Assembly (NCBI RefSeq): GCF_002014765.1
Contig: NZ_MUYT01000001.1
Span: 62,001-126,000, forward strand
Reading direction: 5' to 3'
Length of the DNA stretch: 64,000 nt
DNA from: Lwoffella lincolnii
Lineage (GTDB): Bacteria > Pseudomonadota > Gammaproteobacteria > Pseudomonadales > Moraxellaceae
This document shows positions 52,580 to 59,566 of the stretch, one piece after another. A program made the translations under genes and the position numbers. The stretch's first letter is position 1. Each line of letters begins with the position of its first letter. The notes below the pieces were generated by a model. It searched no databases. It was given only the letters and a program-made list of their open reading frames with translations, and had not been told where the DNA came from.

Positions 52580-53786
52580 GTTGCCCCCCAAGCTTATTCC
52601 TGTGTTTTTGGGTAAGGCTCGCTATCGTGGGGCGTATGGGGGGCATGGCAGTGCTAAAACTCGCTCGTTTGCGTTGATGACGGCGGTGCGTGCTTATCAG
52701 TTTGCTCAGATGGGTCAAAGTGGGGTGATTTTGTGTGGGCGTGAGTTTATGAATTCGCTTGAAGACAGTTCAATGCAAGAGATTAAGCAAGCCATCGGTT
52801 GTGTGTCTTGGCTTGATGATTATTTTGATGTGGGTGAGAAGTACATACGCACTAAGAATCGTCAGGTCAGCTATGTTTTTACAGGGTTACGCCACAATCT
52901 TGATAGCTTAAAGTCTAAGGCTCGTATTTTGATTGCTTGGATTGATGAGGCGGAGAATGTCAGTGAAAAGGCGTGGGCGAAGCTTATTCCAACGGTGCGT
53001 GAAGATGGCAGTGAGATTTGGGTTACTTGGAATCCTGAAAGCCGTGGCAGTGCCACTGATAAGCGGTTTCGCCAAACACGCCATGATAAGCTTGTTAAGC
53101 TAAATTATCAAGACAATCCGTTTTTTCCCAAGGTGCTTGATGTTGAGCGGTTGGCTGATCGTGAACGCCTTGATGATGCGACGTATAAATGGATATGGGA
53201 AGGGGCTTATCTTGAGATGAGCGATGCTCAGGTGTTTAAAGATAAGTTTGTGATACAAGATTTTGTCCCAAGGCAGGGCTGGCATGGGTCTTATTTTGGT
53301 TTGGATTTTGGCTTTGCTCAAGACCCAACCGCTGGCAGTAAGTCATGGGTGGCTGATGATTGCTTGTACATTGAGCATGATATAAGTCAGGTAGGGCTTG
53401 AGATTGATGATACGGTGGTGGCGGTGATGAAAGCGTTGCCTGATGTGGCAGAGCATGTGCTGGTGGCGGATAATGCCAGACCTGAGAGCATCAGTTATTT
53501 AAAGCGTCATGGGTTGCCTTATGTTAGGGCGTGTGATAAGGGGCGTGGCAGTGTGCAAGATGGCATTGCTTATTTAAAGAGTTTTAAAAAAATTGTCATT
53601 CATTCACGGTGCATGGCAACCGCCCAAGAGTTTCGTTTATACCGTCATAAGGTGGATAGGCTGTCAGATACGGTGTTGCCTACCCTTGTTGATGCCCATA
53701 ATCACGTCATTGATAGTTTACGTTATGCCCACGAACGCAATATGAAGCGTGGGGTTCATTCGTCTGTATTTGAGCATATTAATTAG
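52563..53786 (+). CDS. Terminase large subunit
   Basis: A 407-residue TerL ATPase-nuclease (Terminase_3/PBSX-like). The Walker A-like segment is GGHGSAKTRSFAL and Walker B is LIAWIDEAENVSEKAW; the nuclease domain begins with GLDFGFAQDPTAG (first Asp) and continues with LVADNARPESISYL and DAHNHVIDSLRYA. It drives DNA into capsids. The gene looks intact. Confidence 0.9.
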   Translation: MKVQIELPPKLIPVFLGKARYRGAYGGHGSAKTRSFALMTAVRAYQFAQMGQSGVILCGREFMNSLEDSSMQEIKQAIGCVSWLDDYFDVGEKYIRTKNRQVSYVFTGLRHNLDSLKSKARILIAWIDEAENVSEKAWAKLIPTVREDGSEIWVTWNPESRGSATDKRFRQTRHDKLVKLNYQDNPFFPKVLDVERLADRERLDDATYKWIWEGAYLEMSDAQVFKDKFVIQDFVPRQGWHGSYFGLDFGFAQDPTAGSKSWVADDCLYIEHDISQVGLEIDDTVVAVMKALPDVAEHVLVADNARPESISYLKRHGLPYVRACDKGRGSVQDGIAYLKSFKKIVIHSRCMATAQEFRLYRHKVDRLSDTVLPTLVDAHNHVIDSLRYAHERNMKRGVHSSVFEHIN

Positions 53787-53788
53787 CC

Positions 53789-55048
53789 ATGTTAAATAAA
53801 TTCTTGAACATTGCTGACAGTACTTTGGTGAATTTTGTCAGCAATCTTGGCACAAAACGAGATAAGGCTTTGCATGATGACTTTGCTTGGTATGCCAAGC
53901 GGTCGGTTTTTGAGTTGGATAATTTGTATAAAATTGACAGCATCGCTAAAAAAATCATTAACCGCCCTGTGCAGGATATGTTTCGTCAAGGGTATTATTT
54001 TAACAATCTTGATGGTAAGCAGTTGGCAAAACTTGAGCGTGAGATGGCACGGCTTAAGCTCAATGAGCATTTGATAGCGGCGTTAAAGTTGGCACGCTTG
54101 CATGGTAAGAGCTATGTGTTGTTGGGAGTGGCGGACAATCAAGAGTTGGTCATGCCATTATCAAAGGGTAAAATCAACCTTGGTTATATGACGGTGCTAA
54201 GGGTGGACCAGTTGATTGCCACTCGTGAGCGGTTAAGTGTGTCAGAGGCAGGGGGGTTTTTAGATGAGCCTGTTTATTATCAGTTGCAACATGATGCTAA
54301 GATTGCCAGTGGGTTTATTCATCATAGCCGTGTGTTGCCAGTGGTTTGGGACGATGGTGAGAGTGTGCTACAGACTTTGTACAGTGAGCTGTTGCGTTTT
54401 GCCAGTGTCAATGCCAATGTGGCAAGCCTTGTTCATGAAAGTAAGGTTGATGTGATTAAAACTCAAGATTTGATGCAGCAAATCAAGCTCAACAGCGATG
54501 TGGTGCTAAAACGTTTTAATCTGATTGGTTTGATGAAGTCAAATAATGGCATGCTGGTGCTGGATAAGGAAGCAGAAGAGTATGACAGTAAGCATTATAA
54601 TTTTGGGGGGTTGCCTGATTTGATGCGTGAGTTTGCCATACAGACGGCAGGGGCGGCGGACATGCCTTATACGATTTTGTTTGGGCAGTCGCCAAGTGGG
54701 TTAAACGCCACAGGGGAGCATGATTTACGCAATTATTATGACACGGTGGCAGGCTATCAAAATTGGTATTTACGCCCCATTCTTGATAAGTTGTTGGCGA
54801 TGATGTGTGGGTATCTTGGTTTGCCTAAGGTAACATTCAGTTTTGCTCCCCTTTGGCAACTTGATGAAAAGACCCGCTCAGATGTGGAGCGAAATAATGC
54901 GGACAGGGACATTAAATATTTGCAAGCTGGCATCATCACTGAAGCTCAAATCGCTAAGCAGTTGATGGAAGAGGGGACTTATACGGTGATTGATGAAAGC
55001 CATATCAGGCTATTGGAGAGTTTGGAAGAAATGCCAACTAAAACCTAA
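53789..55048 (+). CDS. Phage portal protein (DUF1073 family)
   Basis: A 419-residue portal of the DUF1073 type: KRSVFELDNLYKIDSIAKKI and IINRPVQDMFRQGYYF near the start, LARLHGKSYVLLG, and the C-terminal QSPSGLNATGEHDLRNYYD. It forms the dodecameric portal for packaging. It starts two bases after the terL stop. The sequence is open and appears intact. Confidence 0.88.
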   Translation: MLNKFLNIADSTLVNFVSNLGTKRDKALHDDFAWYAKRSVFELDNLYKIDSIAKKIINRPVQDMFRQGYYFNNLDGKQLAKLEREMARLKLNEHLIAALKLARLHGKSYVLLGVADNQELVMPLSKGKINLGYMTVLRVDQLIATRERLSVSEAGGFLDEPVYYQLQHDAKIASGFIHHSRVLPVVWDDGESVLQTLYSELLRFASVNANVASLVHESKVDVIKTQDLMQQIKLNSDVVLKRFNLIGLMKSNNGMLVLDKEAEEYDSKHYNFGGLPDLMREFAIQTAGAADMPYTILFGQSPSGLNATGEHDLRNYYDTVAGYQNWYLRPILDKLLAMMCGYLGLPKVTFSFAPLWQLDEKTRSDVERNNADRDIKYLQAGIITEAQIAKQLMEEGTYTVIDESHIRLLESLEEMPTKT

Positions 55049-55080
55049 CTAAAACCACAACACAATGCCCATAAAGCAAA

Positions 55081-55114
55081 AAGCCAAACTACCGCAAATA
55101 GTTTGGCTTTTTTA
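55081..55114 (+). terminator. Terminator after the portal gene
   Basis: The stem aagccaaacta/tagtttggctt is followed by T. It is unusual inside a late operon and separates the portal gene from the small membrane-protein genes. Confidence 0.85.
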
Positions 55115-55149
55115 ATTTCAACCCTTAGCTGTGATAAGGATTAAAATTC

Positions 55150-55338
55150 GTGTTAGATTTTAACATAACAATTGATAGTAGTCATTTTAATTCTGATAAT
55201 TTACTAAAAGGCTTTGTAAATATGACAAACAAACTTGAAACAAAACGCTTTTGGGCGATATGGTCAATCTTTTTTATTTTGTCTATTGGAATTAGTGGTG
55301 CTTTGGTTATGTGGGCTTATTCGTTGGCAACAAAATGA
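55150..55338 (+). CDS. Small phage membrane protein
   Basis: About 62 residues from GTG 55150, with aagga nine bases ahead; ATG 55222 is an alternative start giving 38. One hydrophobic helix near the C-terminus (WSIFFILSIGISGALVMWAY). No family recognised. Its stop overlaps the next ATG. Confidence 0.5.
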   Translation: MLDFNITIDSSHFNSDNLLKGFVNMTNKLETKRFWAIWSIFFILSIGISGALVMWAYSLATK

Positions 55339-55457
55339 GCGAACAAGATACAGGCAAAGTGGCAAGCATCATGGCGTGGGAAAAATCCATTGTTATTGTG
55401 ATTGCAAGTTTAACAGGGCTTGTGATTGCTGTTACGGCTTTTTTAAATGCTAAATAA
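55335..55457 (+). CDS. Small phage membrane protein, 40 residues
   Basis: ATG 55335, overlapping the previous stop (atga), to TAA 55457. A polar start (MSEQDTGKVASIMAWEK) and one hydrophobic helix (IVIVIASLTGLVIAVTAFL) suggest a single-pass membrane protein. No family recognised. Confidence 0.5.
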   Translation: MSEQDTGKVASIMAWEKSIVIVIASLTGLVIAVTAFLNAK

Positions 55458-55471
55458 ACAAGGTAAACAAG

Positions 55472-55570
55472 ATGGAAATGAAGCGTTTTTGTGCCATTAT
55501 TGGTTTGATTGCGTTTGGTTTGGTGTTGTTTGCCAGTCCAGAGATTATCCGAGCAGTGCAGGGACGTTAG
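55472..55570 (+). CDS. Small phage membrane protein, 32 residues
   Basis: ATG 55472 to TAG 55570. MEMKRFCAIIGLIAFGLVLF is a signal-like membrane helix with a short polar end. The start of the head-morphogenesis gene is one base downstream. Too short to assign, but its spacing supports it as a real gene. Confidence 0.45.
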   Translation: MEMKRFCAIIGLIAFGLVLFASPEIIRAVQGR

Positions 55571-55571
55571 T

Positions 55572-57191
55572 ATGCTCAATTCGCTACAGCCGATATTAAC
55601 ACAAGCCCATCAGCGTAAGCGTGGACGAAAAACCAAGTCAAGACCCATTTACGTCTCACGCAAGATTGAAGTGATGTATGCCAAAGCCTTGCTGACTATC
55701 GTGGACGATATGCACAGCGAAACGGTTAGACAGTTAATGCCGCTTACCACGCCACACATAGGCGATGGCAAAATGGCGGCGGCTGATGGGCTGTTTGATA
55801 GGTTTAAGTTTTTGTTTGATGCGTTAAGGGCGTTAATCACAGGGCGTGTGGTCAATGTTGCCAATGGGCTTGCCACTAAAATCGTCTTTACCCAAAAACA
55901 GGCAAGTGATACACAGCTGGCAGATTTGTTACGCAAACAAACGGGCATTGATTTTAATGGACTGATGCGTGATGAAGACTTACAGCAAGCGGTGGCAGAT
56001 GCGATACAGGCGAATGTGGGTTTGATTAAGTCTATCCCACAAGAATATTTTGACCGTGTTGAAAAGGCGGTGATGGCAAGTTTGCAAGGTGGTACGCTTC
56101 ATCAGGATTTGGCAGATGAGCTTGGGTGAATTCATGTCATTGGTCAAAATCGTGCTAGGCTGATTGCCTCTGACCAGTTGGGTAAGATAAACAGTAGGTT
56201 ATCACAAGTGTGTCAGCAAAAACTTGGTATCACGCATTATACATGGCGTACCAGCCAAGATGAGCGTGTGCGTCATGAGCATGTGTTGCGTGATGGTAGG
56301 CGGTTTGCTTGGGATAATCCGCCTGACGATGGACACCCAGGGCAACCGATTCGCTGTCGGTGTGTGGCTGAGCCTTATACCGAGCATTTGATGGGGGGTA
56401 AATCGCCTGAAGATGTGATGGCAGAGCAGGAGAAAGTTAATCGTAATACTGAAACTGTGTTACAATTTACGCAAAATACCAAGAGAGAAAGTATGCGAAC
56501 AGATTGGGGTAATTTTCCTGATACAATTATTGATAGAAAATTAGGTGATGCTACAGGTCACCCAAATTATGCTAAAGCAAAAGCGGGAGATGTTGAAAGT
56601 GCGTTTTTATTGGCTAAAGATTTAATCAGTGATGACGCTGTTTCAAAACTTAGTAGCTTGATTGGTGATAAAAAAGTAGTTTTTGCTCCAGTGCATGCAG
56701 AAGAGCAAACAGGTAGAAACATGATACCTGTTGCTGTTGCGACTTTTTTAGCTAGAAAACTAGGAGCAAAAGTTGATTTAAACGTTGTGCAAGCTGTCAA
56801 AGTTTCAAGAAGTGGCAGTGATGGCTGGTATAGATTGGCAAATTCACCAAGTTTTAGCGGTAGTATCAATAGTAAAAATGTTATTATGGTTGATGATACC
56901 CAGACGCAAGGTGGAACATTTGCTGCCCTAAAAGGTCATATTGAATCTAAAGGCGGCGGCGTTATTGGTAGTTATGCTTTAACAGGTAAACAGTATTCTG
57001 CCCAATTAAGGTTGGATACTAAAACATTAGATGGATTACGGAGTAAGTATGGCGAGCTTGAAAACTGGTGGCAAGAAACCTTTGGATATGACTTCACAAA
57101 ACTCACAGAATCCGAAGCAAAATTCATCATTAACTCTCGTAAAACACCTGACGAAGTCAGAGATAGAGTCTTTACGGCAAAGCAAAGCTGA
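55572..57191 (+). pseudogene. Minor head protein (Mu F/SPP1 gp7-like) fused to a phosphoribosyltransferase-like domain, one in-frame TGA
   Basis: A 539-codon frame from ATG 55572 with one TGA at 56127-56129 (codon 186). The N-terminal half is a phage minor head protein (VMYAKALLTIVDDMHSETVR, then NRARLIASDQLGKINSRL and the typical RTSQDERVRHEH and HPGQPIRCRCVAEP). From about codon 300 a different domain begins, with a PRPP-binding-like loop VIMVDDTQTQGGTFAAL near codon 440 and an AT-richer composition, so it was added to the head gene. The stop separates the two parts: an N-terminal piece of 185 codons and a 337-residue C-terminal ORF from 56178. The role of the extra domain is unknown. Confidence 0.75.
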
Positions 57192-57254
57192 TGCGTATCA
57201 TAAAATGATGAAAATGCCTTTATAAAACTTAAAAAGTTAACCCCCCAACAAAAA

Positions 57255-57285
57255 AGCCTGACGATTGCAGTCGTTAGGCTTTTTT
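57255..57285 (+). terminator. Terminator after the head-protein gene
   Basis: Agcctgacga pairs with tcgttaggct around a short loop, followed by a T run. Confidence 0.85.
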
Positions 57286-57319
57286 ATTATCAATCCCATG
57301 GCATAAGGATTGATGACTG

Positions 57320-57432
57320 ATGGAACATTTTAACGAATTGGTGAAATAATCAAAGCGTTAATTGATAAATATGGCTTTTGGGGCGTTGTATTGGCAATTA
57401 TTTTGATGATTTTGGTGTGGCAATCAGCGTAA
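57320..57432 (+). pseudogene. Small membrane-protein gene, one-base frameshift
   Basis: The frame starting at ATG 57320 (MEHFNELVK) stops within nine residues, but in another frame IIKALIDKYGFWGVVLAIIL continues to TAA 57430-57432. Restoring one A in aaata would join them to a roughly 37-residue single-pass membrane protein. This is a likely remnant of the structural region. Confidence 0.5.
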
Positions 57433-57463
57433 ATTATCGCCACCTTAAAATAGGAGAAATACC

Positions 57464-57574
57464 ATGAAAATCCAATTTCAAACCGTCATTGATTTAAAGC
57501 CTGCCAGCCGTATTGTGCTGAATAATGGGTTTTTGTTGTGTGTTGGGGTTAAGCTTGCTAAGCCGTGTGATTAA
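57464..57574 (+). CDS. Short phage ORF, 36 residues
   Basis: ATG 57464, with taggag upstream, to TAA 57574 (starts MKIQFQTVIDLKPASRIV). It may be the N-terminus of a deleted gene. No family was recognised. The 150 bases after it hold no further clear gene and look like debris. Confidence 0.35.
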   Translation: MKIQFQTVIDLKPASRIVLNNGFLLCVGVKLAKPCD

Positions 57575-57724
57575 ATGGTGGTAACCATGACCCCTGATTA
57601 TATACACCCTGATTTGGTGCGTGTTACAGAACACCATCGATGGTCATGACGAGTGTCTTCACGAGTGATGTGAAAATAACAAAAACCATCTCATAACCGA
57701 TAAAGTCAATGCCATGTTTGGTGG

Positions 57725-57934
57725 TCAGTCGGTGTGGTTGATGCGTGTTTGATAGGCATGAACTGCTTCCATGATGATGATGTTTTTGGTTTTGCCTGTT
57801 TGTTTGGCAAGCTTATCAAGCAGTTGGGCAAATTATTTGGGGACTTTAAAGCCAATTTGCTTGACCCCACGGCGTGCGTCGCTGTCGGCTTGGATTTGGG
57901 CGCGGGTTTTGGGATTTTTGACAATCTTGGGCAT
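57725..57934 (-). pseudogene. Ribbon-helix-helix protein, module 3, in-frame TAA
   Basis: A paralogue of the gene at 51148-51360 (MPKIVKNPKTRAQIQADSDA at the start). A TAA (57833-57835, codon 34) falls where a Glu is expected, after KVPK; downstream FAQLLDKLAKQTGKTKNIII and MEAVHAYQTR are still coding-like. A one-base change of GAA to TAA explains it. Confidence 0.75.
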
Positions 57935-57962
57935 TTGAATTTTTCCTAAATTGTGCTAAGCT
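57935..57962 (+). promoter_or_regulatory. Antisense promoter, module 3
   Basis: TTGAAT (57935-57940) and TAAGCT (57957-57962) are 16 bases apart on the plus strand, directly abutting the ribbon-helix-helix start. The predicted start is a few bases before ttaggag (57974-57980), the complement of the peptide's ribosome-binding site. Confidence 0.45.
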
Positions 57963-58040
57963 GTGTTTAGATTTTAGGAGTGAAGCGATGGCGAAGCCCA
58001 CCGCCCCAGCCTTTATAGGCTACCTGCTTAGTAAGCGTTA

Positions 58041-58106
58041 TTACTTAGTAGTAGAGTAGTAGCAGGACAGGATAACAGTGATGATAACTTTGAAGAGCGT
58101 TTTCAT
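58041..58106 (-). CDS. 21-residue hydrophobic peptide, module 3 (putative type I toxin)
   Basis: Starts MKTLFKVIITV and ends YYSTTK. The same length as the other two and a hydrophobic middle, with more polar residues at the end. Ribosome-binding site aggaga before ATG 58106; a hairpin gccacc/ggtggc sits immediately before it. Confidence 0.55.
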   Translation of the reverse strand: MKTLFKVIITVILSCYYSTTK

Positions 58107-58195
58107 TGTCTTATCTCCTAAGGTTGCCACCACTTGGTCGGTGGCGGATAACCCATCAGGCTTGGGTGTCCTACCACCCTTGCTTGATGTGTTGT
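58107..58195 (-). other. Structured leader of peptide module 3
   Basis: The leader contains a catcaagc/gcctgatg stem and the hairpin before the ribosome-binding site, in the same order as in the other two modules. The open frame on the minus strand at 58171-58374 overlaps it and is not considered a gene. Confidence 0.5.
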
Positions 58196-58224
58196 ATTAT
58201 AGTAAACAATACCCTAAAAGCCAA
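58196..58224 (-). promoter_or_regulatory. Sense promoter, module 3
   Basis: TTGGCT (58219-58224) and TATAAT (58196-58201) with a 17-base spacer on the minus strand. A dyad (aatcacacaat and attgtcatgatt) lies upstream and overlaps the -35, a likely binding site for the ribbon-helix-helix protein. Confidence 0.75.
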
Positions 58225-58444
58225 GTAATCATGACAATTCTTGATGACATTGTGTGATTGCTTGGCTTTTTTATCATCAAATTTTTTATCAAAAAACAGC
58301 ATTAAACCGCTCATCAAGTGATGGGCGGTATGCGTGAAAAAACAGAGTTTGGAAGTGGTTTGTTTTTTTGTCAAGTCTGTTTAATTGGCGTTAAAAACGG
58401 TAGAAACAACAAGCATTTATCCGCCAAGCCTACCTAGACAAACA

Positions 58445-58480
58445 AAAAACCCTGCAATCATTGAGATTACAGGGTTTAAA
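58445..58480 (-). terminator. Terminator of tRNA-Val
   Basis: On the minus strand aaaccctg pairs with cagggttt and T follows, directly downstream of tRNA-Val. Confidence 0.85.
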
Positions 58481-58482
58481 TA

Positions 58483-58559
58483 TGGTAGGCATAACTAGAT
58501 TCGAACTAGCGACCCCCACCATGTCAAGGTGGTGCTCTAACCAACTGAGCTATATGCCT
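58483..58559 (-). tRNA. tRNA-Val (anticodon GAC)
   Basis: A 77-base tRNA on the minus strand. Acceptor aggcata pairs with tatgcct, the anticodon loop ttgacat gives GAC, the T arm is complete and CCA is encoded. It marks the right boundary of the phage-derived region, but no copy of the tRNA-Leu end was seen here. Confidence 0.95.
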
Positions 58560-58713
58560 ATATAGGTTGGCTATTATAGCGAAAAAAACTCACTTTGCAA
58601 GCCATTTTATGTTGATTTTTTAAATATTTATTCCACGAAATTTGAGTAAATCATCTTTGCCTGTTATACAATATCTTTGCCTGTTATACAATCAACAATC
58701 AGGCTAAACTGTC

Positions 58714-59400
58714 ATGCAAAGGGTGATTATGAATACAGCGTTTGAGACCTTTATCAATAACATCAGTGCTTATCCTACGGTTTTTTTTACCGCTTTAGTT
58801 TTGTTTGTAACTTTATATTGGCTGGTTGCCTTGCTGGGCTTTGTTGATATGGACGTGGTCGATGTTGGTGATATTAGCGACATCGGTGATATTGGTGATG
58901 CTGGTAATGCCAGTGTTGGTCTGTTGTCAGGAATTTTGCTTAAATTTGGGTTGTATGGTGTGCCGTTGGTGGTGATATTAACGGGCATTGCGTTGATTGG
59001 TTGGGTATTAAGTTATTTTTATAGCAGTTTTTTACATGCACAATTTGGTCATGGTGTGTTACATTATGCCTTTGGCACAGGGGCATTGGTGCTGGTGTTG
59101 GTGGTGTCTATGTGGCTGACAGGGCTGATGCTTAGCCCCATTCGACGTCATATCGCCAACATTCCTAAACGCCATGCACAAAGTTTTTTGGGGCAAACGG
59201 CAGTCGTCCGCACGCTGACCGTCAATGACCGTCATGGTGAAGCGATGCTAGAAGATGGGGGTACAGGGTTGATATTTAAGGTGCGTCAGTTGACAGGTGA
59301 TGACAGCATCATTGTGCAAGGTGATAACGTACGGTTGGTGGCATATGACCAACAGCAAAATGTTTATCAAATACAAAAAATTAATGAATCTACTGACTAA
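58714..59400 (+). CDS. YqiJ-like membrane protein with OB-fold
   Basis: A 228-residue protein with membrane helices at the N-terminus (VFFTALVLFVTLYWLVALLGF) and middle (GVPLVVILTGIALIGWVLSYF and LVLVVSMWLTGLML), an Asp/Gly-rich loop (VDVGDISDIGDIGDAGN), and a C-terminal OB-fold-like domain (GQTAVVRTLTVND, GDNVRLVAYDQQQNVYQI). This matches YqiJ/NfeD-like partners of flotillins. The start may be ATG 58714 or ATG 58729. The flotillin follows 166 bases downstream. Confidence 0.8.
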   Translation: MQRVIMNTAFETFINNISAYPTVFFTALVLFVTLYWLVALLGFVDMDVVDVGDISDIGDIGDAGNASVGLLSGILLKFGLYGVPLVVILTGIALIGWVLSYFYSSFLHAQFGHGVLHYAFGTGALVLVLVVSMWLTGLMLSPIRRHIANIPKRHAQSFLGQTAVVRTLTVNDRHGEAMLEDGGTGLIFKVRQLTGDDSIIVQGDNVRLVAYDQQQNVYQIQKINESTD

Positions 59401-59406
59401 TGAGAC

Positions 59407-59545
59407 ATTTAATAATTATTTAACTATTAATTATTTATTTAACTATTATTTATTTAACTATTAATTATTTATTTAACAACCATTTATTTAACCATTTATC
59501 ATCTATTTAATCATTTATCATTTATTTAACCATTTATTTAATTAT
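59407..59545. repeat. AT-rich tandem repeats upstream of the flotillin gene
   Basis: Units related to ttatttaactattaa recur imperfectly about ten times between the YqiJ-like gene and the flotillin gene. The array is a likely slippage site and must form the flotillin leader. Confidence 0.8.
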
Positions 59546-59566
59546 TCACACAGATTGGGAGCGGTT

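Noticed and set aside
57706..57924. 72-codon ORF on the minus strand
   Set aside because: It is out of frame with the ribbon-helix-helix paralogue, which explains the region better.
58171..58374. A 67-codon ORF on the minus strand
   Set aside because: It overlaps the sense promoter and leader of peptide module 3 and has no family resemblance or ribosome-binding site.
59407..59545. CRISPR array
   Set aside because: Repeats are short, AT-only, contiguous and lack unique spacers; no cas genes are present.
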